Source: Erpetoichthys calabaricus
Lineage: Eukaryota > Chordata > Cladistia > Polypteriformes > Polypteridae
Assembly: GCF_900747795.2 (NCBI RefSeq)
Contig: NC_041401.2
Span: 2,316,788-2,380,787, forward strand
Direction of reading: 5' to 3'
Length of the DNA: 64,000 bases
Made by a program: the position numbers and the translations under genes. The notes below the pieces were generated by a model. It was not told the origin of the DNA. It worked only from the letters and a program-made list of their open reading frames with translations, and did not search any database. Shown piece after piece: positions 20,410-32,795 of this stretch; the stretch's first letter is position 1; the number at the start of each line of letters is the position of its first letter.

Positions 20410-22005
20410 ATTCTGTTCAAATCGGGATGTGGAGGGAGACGTGGTGTCAGCCTAGTGGTTCGTTTTCTCTTTTTCTTCTCAAATTGTCCTTTTTCTGCTT
20501 TTTGATGGTTGAAAATTTCCTCATCTGCTTGTTCTTTGTTTTAAAATCAAACTGCCGAGTGTGCCCACTTGGGCATTGGGTGGGGGGTTCTGGTGTTTTA
20601 GTCACAGGCTAACCCAGTCCGACTCTGCCATGTTGTCACAGTGTGGTGGAGCAGGTCCAAGGTCTGTGGTGAGATTAGTGGCCCATGGAATCTGTGGGAT
20701 ATTTTTAAAAATAATGCGACTTCGACCTCATGAGTGTGGGAGTGTGCACTTAATGGAGGAACGGCCGGGCACGTGCATGAGACCAATCGGCTCAGCCAGC
20801 TCTGCGGATCATTGAGGAGGCACCTAAACTCACAAGGATGGAAATGGTTCGAGGAGTGAAATTGAGGAGGGGAAAGCATACAGGATCTGGTGGAGCGAGT
20901 GCTAGCGGAAGATAAGTGGGCAGGAAAGCCCTGTCGAGAATCGTATGCTCCTGTCAAGCTTGAGAGTGGCGGCCATTGAGTGCTGCGGGGAGACCTGTGG
21001 ATACCAATGGAGATGGCAGGATGAGGGAGTCGGTCCCGTCAGACGCTGACAGTTGGTAGCTGAGACAGGAGTTGTTGGTGGACTGGTGTCTCGGCCTTTG
21101 CGGAGCCCACCTGATGAGGTGGGACGAGAAGCAGAGGAGCGCACTGGAGAAGGAGCTGAAAGGCGAGTCTGAGTGATTTCATTCCTGTTTTAACAATTAT
21201 TGAAGTTCTTCTAATTATTTGGATTTTCACTTCCTCACATGCAGTAGCTCTCTTCTCAAAGACTGTTTATTGAAGACTCTCGGCACCACACGTCCTGTTC
21301 ATTGTTAAGATGAACACATTGTTTTGTCCTCATTGTCCTACTCCAGTGTTTCTTAACCTTTCTGGTGTCACAGCTCAGGTTTTCTTTCTTGGAAAATCAA
21401 GTGTGATCATCAGAGCGGGTGGGGATGGGATTGGGGACCCCCCCCCCCGGGGACCTCCCCCCCTTTTGGTGAATCAAACATGATCATAGAGGGTTCACTC
21501 TTGGTGATTCGAGCACAAACATCAGAGGTGGGGGGGACTGAGCATAATCCTCGAGCAAGTATACCCTGGGGGTCCTGTGCTGAAAGCCCTGGAGGTCTTG
21601 TCAGGTGCCCAGTGTGCTTCAAGTCCTCATTTCTGTGCCACCTGTCCTCTTAACTCTAACGCTTATTTCTTTGATCATTTTACTTGGCTCTCAGATTATA
21701 GGACCTGCTAAACTAAATGACACAAGTCCACTCGGTGCCAGCAAGGTGTGACTGTCACCATCAGTGTTGTGCTCTTTTTTCCCCACCTGTGGTTGCAGTT
21801 TTTTTTTTTTGCAGCTCAAAAACACAGGAAAGTGAAGCGATGACAAAGAACCCCCTGGGCTTGACTGTGACGTCTGCCACACGGTGTGGTACAGAGCTGC
21901 AGTCTGATGCCAAGGCCCAGCTAAGGCCCAGCTCAGAACTTGCTCGTCTGTGTTTGCTTTCACATCAGTTTTTAAAGCAATACAAACAGAACTAGAGCCC
22001 AGAAA
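20410..22005. other. Intergenic spacer downstream of STRADB
   Basis: Several 70-120 codon frames (for example 20957-20598 minus) match nothing known. The 20602-21170 stretch is GA-rich and may be an unclassified repeat. Homopolymer C and T runs occur near 21440 and 21778-21810. A hAT-like phrase CAGTGTTTCTTAACC lies near 21343. Confidence 0.4.
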
Positions 22006-22009
22006 TCTG

Positions 22010-22717
22010 AAACTGACGTGTGGCAACAATTTTATTAGAACGTTTTTGGAATCCGTACAAAATGAAAGACCGTAACTTTAAAATCACATGCATGTACACG
22101 TTCCAGCCCCTTCCCGCCAGGCTGACAGTGGAACTAAAATCCGGATGTTCCAGAACAAATGTGACCAGGATGTGCACGGTGGCCCCTTAGAGACACACCT
22201 GGCAGTGTCTGAGGTCCATCCGGCCAGACCAGCCCTTGGCAACGAGCTCCTTAGTCCACAGTCACCAGTTCACATTCCAGTTGGTGGCTGAACCCTCTGC
22301 CATCTTGGCTCCATAGCACATTCTGGAGAAGCATCAGATCATTAGTTGTCATTAGGTGTCATAGTGTATTAGGTGCGCACTGAGGTGCACCGTGTCCCAA
22401 CTTGATAGCAGCATCAGCAGCAGCCAACTCCTTCAATTTGGAAGCTTCTTTGAGACCCACCTCTGAGCTGCACCCTTAGCAGTTCTGGGTTTTCATGCAA
22501 ACCCAACTCTTGGCTAGAAAGACTTTGGTGGTGTTGGTGAAAGAGACGCCTGACTGCCTGAACTGAATGATAAGTCACAGCCACCGGGCCATCAAGCAGC
22601 AGGAACAGGTCTAGGAAAGAACTGCAAATTGCAGGGTGAAGAAAAGATGGAGTCTCATGTGACATTTTAAAAGACCCGCAACAGCGAGGACAAACTCACA
22701 TCTGCCATTTCAGAAGC
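22010..22717 (-). other. STRADB 3' UTR with poly(A) signal
   Basis: About 700 nt after the TAG stop. The minus strand has AATAAA at 22036-22031, so cleavage is expected near 22010-22018. Nothing else is recognised in it. Confidence 0.65.
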
Positions 22718-25700
22718 CTAGAATTCCCAGGGGCTGCTTGCCCGGCCCTGTGAGGTAGCGGAGATGAAGTGGGCAGAAGCGGTGGGCAGTCTGGGCCGAG
22801 CGGGCAAGCTACTCAGTGGGATGGCTGGCTGCAGGAGGTCGAGGACGGTTTCCTTGGACTGCATCTTGGCCTGAAATTCAAGAACAAAGTGAATGAAAAA
22901 GTAAAAATAAACAAAGAATCAAACATTCGTGCTAAACAAGAGTACCCCTGCAATCAGGTGCCAGGGCACAGTGGTCACTCTCTTATGAATGGACATAGAC
23001 AGTGTCAGGACCCCTTAGAGCAGGCCCGTTCTCTATGTTCTGCAGCGCAGGCATGACAGATATGGCAATGCACAGTGAAAAGGAATGTGAGGCACAGTGG
23101 GGTACAGGGCACATTAGAGTCAACAAGGGGGGCACATGTCAGTGGGAGTGCATATTTAAAAAAAAAGATAAGACAACACAACACATAAGAACACATGTGA
23201 GGTACAATTAACAGCACATCAGGGGACACAAAGTCACTTCAAGGGCAGCGTCCACTACATCTACAGCTTTAGGGCAGGACGTTCACCAACCTGCCTGAAG
23301 AAGGTGTGAGTTAAGAGGGAGCTGGCAGACGGGCTGCAAGAAAAAGACAGTGTTAATAAAATGGCTCTCCAAAAAGTCCTCCTGCCCACTCTTTGAGAAC
23401 ACAATGAGACCACACCATTCCCCAGCCTGCAATGCCCACGGAAACCACACCTGCCATACCCCTTCCATGTGAGACCACACCCCTCACACCCTTTCCATGT
23501 GCTCACGGAGACCACGGCCCTCGCACCCACCTACCGAACCCTTGGAAGCCACAACAACTCCTTGTGTCCTCACTGTGACTTCACCGTCCCATGGCCTACA
23601 CTTTAAGGCCACATCCTCCTTTGTAACTGAAATCACACCCCTCATCTGCATACTCTTTACGCCCTCACCCCTCTCATGGCTTCTTACTGAGATGACACGC
23701 CCCTTTCTGCATATTGCCACACCTCTTACATGTGCACATGACCCCCCACAGGTTAAGTATTTAAGGCCACGCCCCCATTCCCACCCACTGAAATCACATT
23801 CGTTTTTATTCTTTGCTTGCTTTTTGAGGCCACACCCCCACTATGCAGCGTTTGATGAAACCACACCCTTTCCATGTGGCCTTACTATAAGACCACGCCT
23901 ATTCTTTGAGGCCACGCCCCATTCATAGGGCCCTCACTGAAGCTACCCCCCCAACCTGTCACCTGCCTACCTTTAGTGACCACCCCCAGTCCTTTTCTGC
24001 CGACCACAACAGCCCTCGGCCTACTCCTTGAGGTCACATCTCCCTATGTGTCCCACATGTATACTCAGTGAGACCACACCCCTTTCGTGGAGGCTTCATG
24101 GAGGGCACTTGCCTCCTTTGCATACTGCCACATCTATTCCATGGGCCTCATGCCCACCCCTTCTACTGTTTAAGGCCTTACCTTTCACCCTATTTACACC
24201 CACTGAAATTGCACCCCTTCCTTTACTTCTGCTCTTTGACGCCTCATTGAAACTGCACCTCTTTTAGTGGGCATGTTGAGATCACACTGGTCCTCTTTGA
24301 ATACACACTTCTTCCATGTGTCCTTAGTAAAACTTCACGCCTTTCCAGCCCACACTTTATGGCACATCTCTTTTGTGGGGCCCTCACCAATATCCGTGAC
24401 CCTAAATCAAGATCACAGCCCTCATCTCTTTACTCTCGGAGACAACACTCCATTGAGACCACAACTGCCTACTCTCAGAGCCCAGATGCCCCCTGTATAT
24501 GGCCAACTGAAGCCACACCCACTCCTTGTGTACCTACTGAGGCCACACCCTGCATACCTCTTCATCTACACCCCTTCCAGGCAGCTTCATTGAAACCACA
24601 CCTCTCCTCATTGACATATCGAAGCCACACCCTCTACATCTCTTCTTTCAGACCACACCCCTTTCACATGGCCTTACTAAAACGACACTCCTCCCTCTGC
24701 ATATGCCACGCCCTTGCCATGTTCTAATTGAGACCACACCCTTCATCTGCCTTGGTGCCACCTCGCTCACAGATTTTGGCCACAGCCCCCCCACCTCCTT
24801 ACTTATTCTTTGACGCCAGACTTGCTACCTGTGTGTTCATTGTGAGTGTACACCCACTCCCTATTTTCTGTACATGCAAGAAACCCCCCCTCCACCCAAA
24901 TCCCCCCCGGCCAATGGCTGTGCATTTCCCACCTTCTCTTTAGCTCATACTCTACCGTTTCTCAGGCTCCTGCTGAATACACAGCTCAACCAGGTTGTGA
25001 AAGAGAGAGGAGAAGTTTTTTGGGGCCGGACTCTGTGGCCGCTCTGCCGTCATGGTACGCATGAGACTGGACGCTGCTACGCTCTCCCCGATGCCCGAGT
25101 CCACCCCTGAGCGAGACGCTTTCAGCCGGAGTCCTTGCAATGGAAAAGGAGTTGTGTCCAGCAGGGAGAACGGAGTGCCACTCAGTTTCTGCAACAGCAT
25201 CTGTATAGAAAGAGAAGTCTGTTACTTAACTGTGGTCTCAACCTCTGAGCTCTCCCCTAGACTCGGGGTGGGGGGTCTTAGACACAATTGCCTTACCAGT
25301 GTTGGGTGAACATTCTGAAAGGGCACTCGTCCACTAGCCAGCTCACAGGCCGTTATACCCAAGCTATAGGAGTCAGACTTGACGTCATAGCCGTGCAGGT
25401 CCTGTAGGAAAAGTGGTGTGAGCAGGACAGGTCAGGGGGCAGATTCTAATGGGCAGATGGAAGTGGATGAGAACTTTTATTATTGGCTCACCTGACGCAG
25501 CACTTCAGGACTCAGCCACGGTAGGATGGAGGCGCTGTTCTCTGGAATGTCGAACACAACTCTTGACCTCTTGCCATGTTGCATCATGCTGCAGAGGCTT
25601 CGCAGTCCAGTCAGGCAGACGCGGCCATCACCAGATAGCAGGATGTGGCTAGCCTTAATGCTCCTGCATGGTGGAAAAAGAGAGAGAAGACTTCATGCCA

Positions 25701-27989
25701 GGCCAACCCGGTCCGGTGGCATGGTGTTAACTGCATGACTCTTACCTATGGATGAAGCCCATGCCATGTAGGTAGACAAGCGCCTGCAAGACTCCATACA
25801 GGATATAGGCGATAAGCGATTCACTCATACCATCAGGAAAGTAGGTCCTCAGGAGGCACTCTGCTGAGCCTGTGGAGTGCAGACGATCAGCAACGGGGCC
25901 AGCGCTGCTCTGGCCGGCGCTACTCAAGTGAGCCACACTTACCAAAGTCCATGAGTGGAGTGACCACCCAAAGCCAACTGCTTGACAAGAATGCCACATG
26001 GCTTCTGAGAATATTAGGGTGGGAGAACAGACGTGTCCTCAGAACTTCATTCTCAAAAATTCAAAGCAGAGGTTGCAAGTTAGCAGTCTGCCAGGGTTCA
26101 GAAGTAGACAAAGGAGAATCGGGCGACCAGAAGTGCACCCTCACCTGCAGAGCTCGCACGTCCTCGTCACCACACCTGTCCAGATTTGTTAGGCGAATGG
26201 CCACCAGACGGCTGCAAGGATGGTGTCTCGCTGTGGCTATCAAGCTGTGGTTATTGAAGCCCCTTCCTGTTACAGATGGAATATAAAAGAGAGACACAGG
26301 TCAACGAGCAAAGTTGGAGACTGCCAGGCTAACAAATGCATGGCTGGTAAATTTCCCAAGGGACTGGTACACAGATTTCATCTGCAGTATTGTGAAAAGC
26401 TGTGCCACCTGGCATGAAAACCAGAAGCCTAAGGCACTGTGTAAGTGAGAAGAGCTGGCATTCTGAGCAGCCAGCAGTGACTGGCACAATGGCATGTGAC
26501 AGAATTGGTTTTGGGAGAGGTGGGTAAGAACTGGCATGACAGCTGGACACCAAGTTCAAAGAGCGAATGCAATTATTGGCATTACAGCAGGATAGCCCCC
26601 CTCATTCTGGCCATCTGGAAATGACTAACAACACAAAAATAAGAGCCACTGAAGTCTGGAAAGAACTGGCAGTGACTGGCACCGCAGAGACTGTAATGGT
26701 CCAAGTGCATGAAGGAGCGGGGGGGGGGGGGGCTGGGATGTCACACTCCTGGAAGTGCGTCACTGCAGCTTAGAAAATGTCCCATCCACAGAGCAGTGGG
26801 GGCCATGTTCTCCCTTTATGACTCATGTGACAGGGTCTCTGTAACCAGGAGGGTCTCATGTTTGGGACTGAACTCTGGCACAACACCTGGACTAAGACGG
26901 CAGCACATTCAGTTCTGAACGGCTGGCATTACAGGAACAGTTTTGAGAGTATTTGTTGGTGATAGACATAAGAGCTGAATAGTTGTGAAAGCAGCCTGGA
27001 AGAAGCTCGATTCTCAACCCTTGACTCCCAGTTCAGCTGGCAGGGATGGGCACAGCAGTGGCTGGCAATAACTTGCACCAAATTTAGAAACTGTTCTGAC
27101 AACTGGCTGGAGTGACTGGCACGGCAAATAGTGATTCATGTCTCTGATCTGCTGGCAAGGACTGCCACGGCAATGACAGACTAGCTTAGTTTTGGTAACA
27201 GTTGGCACTTAATGGTAATACAAGAGATTTGCATAAATCAGTGACTGACATCAACAGCAAAAAACTCACCCAGTTCAGACAGCAGCTGGTAGTGACTGGC
27301 ATCAGATGCGTAGATAGTTTTTTCTTCAGCAGGCACTTTTGTGGGCGTTGAGCATGGTGCTGGCTCACTGCTCTGAAAGCGGGGAGATGCTTCATGTTAG
27401 AAAGCAAAGTTGTAAAGATATGAAACAGCCACTGCAGGAGTGACGCATATCACTAGGAATGCCCCGACACTCACTGCTGCCAACTTACACCCAAAGCTGG
27501 CTTTCCCAAATGAGAATGGAGGAGCTAGCGCCCACAAAGTATCCACATGGAAATGCTTACCAGATACTGGTGGCTCACGCCATCAGAGGGGTCCTGACTG
27601 CTCAGGGTCTCCACCAGTGTCTGTGTAACACACAAGCAGTCCTAAAGAAGAAGGCAAGAGACGCGTTCAGACGAGCATGCAGCAATGGGGGTGTCTGGAG
27701 CAGCGGAGGGGAGTCCAACCAGCACTAAGGGTTTTAAGGCACTGTGACATGTGTGCAAAGGCAGTTACAGTGGATGTAGAAAAGAATCCCCCCCCCCTTG
27801 GAAATATTCCCATTTTTTTTTGTAAACACACATAAATATTTTTTCCAGCTTCACTTACTCAATGCCATCTCTAACATCGGGCGGCACAGTGGCGCGCGCT
27901 GCTGCCTCGCAGTTGGGAGACCTGGGGTCCCAGGTTCGCTTCCCGGGTCCTCCCTGCGTGGAGTTTGCATGTTCTCCCCGTGTCTGCGT

Positions 27990-28020
<31 letters not shown>

Positions 28021-29356
28021 ACAGTCCAAAGACATGCAGGTTAGGTGGATTGGCGATTCTAAATTGGCCCTAGTGTGTGCTTGGTGTGTGGGTGTGTTTG
28101 TGTGTGTCCTGCGGTGGGTTGGCACCCTGCCCAGGATTGTTTCCTGCCTTGTGCTCTGTGTTGGGTGGGATTGGCTCCAGCAGACCCCCGTGACCCTGTG
28201 TTCGGATTCAGCGGGTTGGAAAATGGATGGATGGATGGATCTCTAACATCCAAGTGAAAGAAATCACAGCTACAGTTCAGAAGAATTATAAAAAATCAAA
28301 AAGACCTACTGAGATTAATAAAGGACCCCCACCTCCAAACTCAATCAGGTGTAAGTGCCCACCATTTCCATTGCAGTTACTGGATTCCTTCCACCTGTGC
28401 TCAGTTGTAATAAGTGGGATTAGTGAAGCTGTTCCTGGAGCATTCATTTCCTTGCTTGGCAGTGCCACTGACAGCACACAACTGACTATGGCTGGCAAGA
28501 CACTTTCAGAAGATCTCAGAGATAGAGTTGTGGACAGACATATGGCAGGAGATGGAGACAAAAACATCTCAAAGGCTTTATCAATCCCAAGGAGCTTAGT
28601 AAAGTTCATCATAAAGAAGTGTTTGATACTACTAGGACCCTCCCTGGATCCTCTAAACTGGATGGAAGAGCAAGGACGTAATTGGTAAGAGAGGATACCG
28701 AGAGGCCAATGGCCACTTTGAAGGAGTTACTGGATTTGATGGCAAAGAGTGGTCATTAATGGTGTGCATGTGACGACAATTTCACAAGCGCTCCACAATG
28801 GTGGCTTGTTCTGGAGGGTCGCACTTCTCAGGAAAGGCCACATTAAGGCTCATTTGAGCTTTCCCAGAATGCACCTTGAAGATTCTGATGCCAAGTGGAA
28901 TAAGGACTTATGGTCAGATGAGATCAAAATCCAACTATTTGGCCTCAATACCAAATGGTCCACCAATGCAGCTCACCATCCACAACACACCATACCTACA
29001 ATAAAGCATGGAGGGAGCAGCATCCTGTTGTGGGGGGCCTGGGGGCTCTCATTAGGGTAGAAGGACAAATGGATGGGGCAAAATACCATCAAATTCTTGA
29101 GGAAAACCTGCTACCCTCTGCCAGACAGTTGAAGATGGGCAGAATGTTCACCTTTCAACACGATGACAACCTGAAGCACACAGCAAAATGGACCACACAG
29201 GGGCTGAAAGAGAAAGAAGTGAATGTCCTGGTGTGGTCAGTCAGAGCCCAGACCTAAATCACAGTGAAAATCTGTGGAAAGATCTGAAGATAGCAGACCA
29301 CCAACACTTACCACCCAATGTGACCGAACTTCAACAGTTAAACTGTAACGAAGAGT

Positions 29357-29388
<32 letters not shown>

Positions 29389-29994
29389 TAAATATTACTC
29401 AATGTAGGTGTGCAAAACTGATAGAGAAGAATCAACAGACTCAGGGCTGTCATTAAAGAAAAAAGGGGGGTCAACAAAATGACATTAACATTGGAGGTGA
29501 TCCTTTATTAATCTCAGTAGGTCTTGATTTTGATTTTTTTATAATTCTTCTGAACTGTAGCTGTGATTTCTTTCACTTGGATGTTAGAGGTGGCATTGAG
29601 TAAGTGAAGCTGGGAAGAAATCTGAGTTTGTGTTTACATTTAACGCAGTAAAGCAAAAAAAAAAAACGGGAATATTTCAAAGGTGGGATTCTTTTGTATA
29701 CCCACTGTAGGTGGGCCTCGCAGACCCACTGATTAATGGCTTGAGTCTTGATACAGACTTACAGCTCAGGAGTTGACCTGCGAGTCTGAATCTCCAAGCT
29801 GGCCGACTCCATATCCCCTCTGAGCAATTCACAAGGCCAATCTGTGAGTTAATTATAACTGCAATAAACAGCGCAGATAAACAGAGAAGGCGGCGAGAAT
29901 TTAAGACACAGTTACAAAGCCGACTGACCGATAATACTGTCACCCAGTGACTTGCTAAAAGACAAAAGTGGGCTCTTCTTACCAGGAAAGACAT
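22718..29994 (-). CDS. STRADB: STRADB, STE20-related pseudokinase (LKB1 adaptor), 11 coding exons
   Basis: Intact; 1269 nt, 422 aa (human about 418). Coding exons: 29994-29983, 27641-27561, 27372-27270, 26266-26145, 26051-25943, 25869-25746, 25663-25492, 25401-25297, 25200-24956, 23333-23291, 22870-22718 (stop TAG). All joins are GT-AG and in phase. It binds and activates LKB1/STK11 together with MO25, without its own catalysis. Seen: N-terminus MSFL + [18 protein letters not shown] and SDASHYQLL; Gly-loop region [12 protein letters not shown] where kinases have [15 protein letters not shown] with Ser for the HRD aspartate; TGLRS in place of [47 protein letters not shown], diagnostic of STRADB over STRADA; EPEKRPSASSLL; C-terminal WEF for MO25. 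Exon 10's donor is GTAGAG and exon 11's GTTGGT, both weak. Intron 2 holds a Tc1 element and intron 10 a CCACACC minisatellite. Confidence 0.96.
23334..24955. repeat. Degenerate CCACACC minisatellite in STRADB intron 10
   Basis: Pyrimidine-rich intron in which GACCACACCCCTTYCATGTG-like words recur irregularly every 30-60 bp; about a dozen exact CCACACC and several CCACGCC copies. Minus strand (transcript) is GGGTGTGGTC, a CACCC/KLF-type word. Long plus-strand frames here are by-products. Confidence 0.75.
26440..27305. repeat. Degenerate TGACTGGCA repeat in STRADB intron 4, reaching exon 4
   Basis: AGTGACTGGCA/CTGGCAT words with CAG and ACGGCA neighbours recur at irregular spacing (26478, 26670, 27055, 27110, 27150 areas). 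The last unit, GCAGCTGGTAGTGACTGGCA (27282-27301), lies within coding exon 4. A G run occurs at 26720-26731. Confidence 0.55.
27879..28238 (+). mobile_element. Full-length tRNA-derived SINE nested in Tc1 terminal repeat
   Basis: 360 bp, head GGGCGGCACAGTGGCGCG, GGATGGATGGAT tail, and exact 12-bp duplication ATCTCTAACATC (27867-27878, 28239-28250). It sits in the left inverted repeat of the Tc1 element, so it is younger. Confidence 0.95.
29357..29386 (+). repeat. 30-bp poly(G) tract
   Basis: Unbroken run of 30 G inside the Tc1 remnant; likely length-variable and error-prone in sequencing. Confidence 0.95.
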
Positions 29995-30049
29995 AGAAAA
30001 CGTCTAGTGGTGAGCAGCTCCGTGACAGGCATTCATCAATGACCAGTAG
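29983..30049 (-). other. STRADB: STRADB exon 2: 5' UTR plus first four codons
   Basis: Minus strand: pyrimidine tract TTCTTTTCCAG, then 55 nt of leader, ATG at 29994-29992, MSFL, and donor GTAAGA. The acceptor implies at least one upstream non-coding exon. Confidence 0.85.
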
Positions 30050-30199
30050 CTGGAAAAGAAAAAAAAAAATGACGCACATTAATGTGAAGGCGCCTTAAAT
30101 GCCCTAAAAAACACAAAATCGCTGCACATCCTCGGGGGACCAAAATTACATTTCAACATGTAGTTCAGTTCCCAAAAAAGCACAGCACGTTGCACAAGA

Positions 30200-31245
30200 A
30201 CATCCAATGAGCTCTCAGATCAGACTCCCCAAGAGGAAGATCTACTTTAGCAATGCTGTAACCCTGAAGGAGAAACTCAATTATGGTATGGAACAGCTGG
30301 CAACTTACGGAAAGACCAAAAAGGCTGTGCTTCTCGAGAAGAAACCATCACTTGGCCTACCACGCTGTTGTTCTGGTGGGTGGGGTGGGGGGGGGGGGAG
30401 TGGTCCAAGCTGGACAACTATGTGGAGTTCTCTGTCACCTGGGCTGCAAGTGCTGCTTCTGTGGAAAGCACTGGTCCTGTTCCAAAGAAGGCAGGTGCCC
30501 CTTCACCTAATGACTACAGACCAGTGCCACTGATGTCCCACATCAGGAAGACCTTGAAGAGGCTGGCCCTGGACTAGTCTTCTTATATTTCGTCTTTTTT
30601 TTCCCCTCTTTCTTCATAATGTAAAGCACTTTGAGCTCCATCATTTGAATGAAAATGTGCTCTAGAAATAAATATTGTTGTTGTTTTGTTGACTGGACAA
30701 AGATTGGAGTGGAAGACGACATCATCTATCTGCTCCAGAAGGCTTATTCTTACATGGACAGAGCTGCCAGCACTGTGACGATTTTGTGTTTTGGTGTCTC
30801 CAGGTGCCCTCATTATTACTTATTATTTGACAGATGTCTTTATCCAAGATATATGGATGTGAGCAACACAACGAACAGTCCTGCCACCTTTTCTCTTCAC
30901 CCTGTACATCGTCAGGCTATAAATATTACACCAGGTCAGGTCTCTTGCAGAAATTCCCAGATGATTCTGCACTTCCAGGGTGTACTGATAAGGGGAACGA
31001 GACACAATATGAGGAGTGAGGTGGAGGACTTACTTTCTACCTTATGAAACAAACATCAGCAAAACAAGGAACTGCTCACTAACATCCACTGCACCAAACA
31101 GCCCCTACACCTGGTCAGTATGCTGGGAGTGAATGTGTAGAGGTGGTCCGCATCAATGACAGGCTGGACTGGTCTCATAACATGGAGGGGCTACACAAGA
31201 AATGGCACAGTAGACTCTTTTTTCTTAGGTGATGGTGTCCCTTAA
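30200..31245 (+). mobile_element. Rex1-like LINE fragment in STRADB intron 1, with nested retroposon end
   Basis: Plus-strand pieces of reverse transcriptase: VPKKAGAPSPNDYRPVPLMS (30478 area), GVEDDIIYLLQKAYSYMDRA (30706 area) and the later LGV...RLDWSHNMEGL and SRLFFLR (31130-31230). A retroposon 3' end (30590-30690, CTCTAGAAATAAATATTGTTG) interrupts it. Frame is lost in several places. Confidence 0.7.
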
Positions 31246-31359
31246 ACGTGGGCGCTGGCATCCTTCACACCTTCTGTTGTGGTGTGAAATTTTGCATACA
31301 AGTTGATAAATATTTTGTATGTCTTTATTTTGTAATTTATAACACTAATGTCTTATCAT

Positions 31360-31490
31360 CTGCGGTGGGTTGGCACCCTGCCCGGGATTGGTTCCCTGCC
31401 TTGTGCCCTGTGTTGGCTGGGATTGGCTCCAGCAGACCCCCGTGACCCTGTGTTCGGATTCAGCGGGTTGGAAAATGGATGGATGGATGG
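31360..31490 (+). mobile_element. 5'-truncated SINE
   Basis: 3' third of the tRNA-derived SINE from TGCGGTGGGTTGGCACCC to the GGATGGATGGAT tail. Confidence 0.88.
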
Positions 31491-31790
31491 ACTATAAATG
31501 GACTTGCTTTACCCTTCCCTCTCTCACTCTTACCAACTGATGAAGGAGCAGCTCACACACCATGAACTGATAAGGACAACACAATGGAGAGCACAGCTCG
31601 GCAGCCATATTGAGACAGGCATGTGGCCTGTTCTGAAGAAAGAGGACCACCAATGATGCCTTAACTAGAGACATTTTAAGTAGCTAACAAGTCTGTGTGC
31701 CGCCTGAAACTCCACCTCAGCATTTATCAGCTTGTATGGTAGCCAGTATTCACTTGTACTTAACATAGTGTTATTATTTATGATTATCAT

Positions 31791-32080
31791 CATCCATCAA
31801 TCCATTATCCAACCTGCTATATCCTTACTACAGGGTCACGGGGGTCTGCTGGAGCCAATCCCAGCCAACACAGGGTGCACACACACACACACCAAGCACA
31901 CACTAGGGACAATTTAGAATCGCCAATGCACCTCACCTGCGTGTCTTTGGACTGTGGGAGGAAACCCACGCAGACACGAGGAGAACATGCAAACTCCATG
32001 CATGGAGGACCCGGGAAGCGAACCCGGGTCTCCTAACTGCGAGGCAGCAGTGCTACCCACTGCGCCACCATGCCGCTCGT
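31791..32080 (-). mobile_element. tRNA-derived SINE, minus strand, short central deletion
   Basis: CATCCATCAATCCATTATCC tail to GCGCCACCATGCCGC head; the CCTGCC segment in the middle is missing. Confidence 0.9.
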
Positions 32081-32588
32081 TGAATATTAACAGTAATACA
32101 TTATTTAAAGTGTAACTTAACTTTTACTTTGTCTTTTACTATGAGGTTATAAATTTAGAAGGGAAGGTGGGGAGAAGTTATAAAGTACAATACCTGAGAA
32201 ACAGTAGTAAATCTGTGAGATCTGAGGCCTTCTGACAAGGGCTACACATTAATAATACAAAAGGGGAAAGTCAAGTAAGAGAGAACTGTACCAAGACAAA
32301 ACATCTTCTACAACTCTGTGATGTCCAGGTTGGTGTGCTGGGCTGGTAACGTCTCAACTGAGGCCCACCAAATCAACAAGCAGGCTCAGCTATGGGACAT
32401 CCTCTGGACAACCTTGAGGTAGCAGAGGAGGAGAGAGAATGAAGAAAAAACTGACGGCCATTATAAACAAAGCTGCACATCTTCTGTGTGACACACCAAC
32501 GCTGAGAACTGTCAGCCAACTAATTATTCAGTAGAAGTGTGTTGAGAAACGTGACGGGGGCTCCTTTATATTAACAGCATTACACCTG

Positions 32589-32658
<70 letters not shown>

Positions 32659-32695
32659 CTTTATTAATCCCAAGGGGAAATTCACATAGAGCACC
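32589..32695 (-). repeat. (GATA)n tail plus LINE 3' end
   Basis: About 17 GATA units (32589-32657), then TACTTTATTAATCCCAAGGG, the conserved 3' end of a LINE family whose tail repeats GATA. Confidence 0.9.
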
Positions 32696-32795
32696 TCATT
32701 GGGACTGAGACTGCCATGTCAGACGTTTTCTTCCCTTTTTAGTCATTCTGCTGTGTATCTGACAGGATTCTATTATTTGTCATAATATTAAGCAA

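Larger units (their letters stand above)
27768..29707 (+). mobile_element. Tc1/mariner transposon in STRADB intron 2, split by a SINE
   Basis: TA target duplications at 27766-27767 and 29708-29709 and long inverted repeats (CAGTGGATGTAGAAAAGAAT... / ...ATTCTTTTGTATACCCACTG), about 1570 bp without the SINE. Transposase remnant starts [18 protein letters not shown] (28488), a typical Tc1 N-terminus with SKALSIPRS. Later segments are in other frames, and a 30-G run (29357-29386) disrupts its end. Not active. Confidence 0.9.

Noticed and set aside
23497-24727. Large plus-strand frames (up to 143 codons) in STRADB intron 10
   Set aside because: They arise from the stop-poor CCACACC/CCCTTT repeats and lie within an intron of an intact antisense gene.
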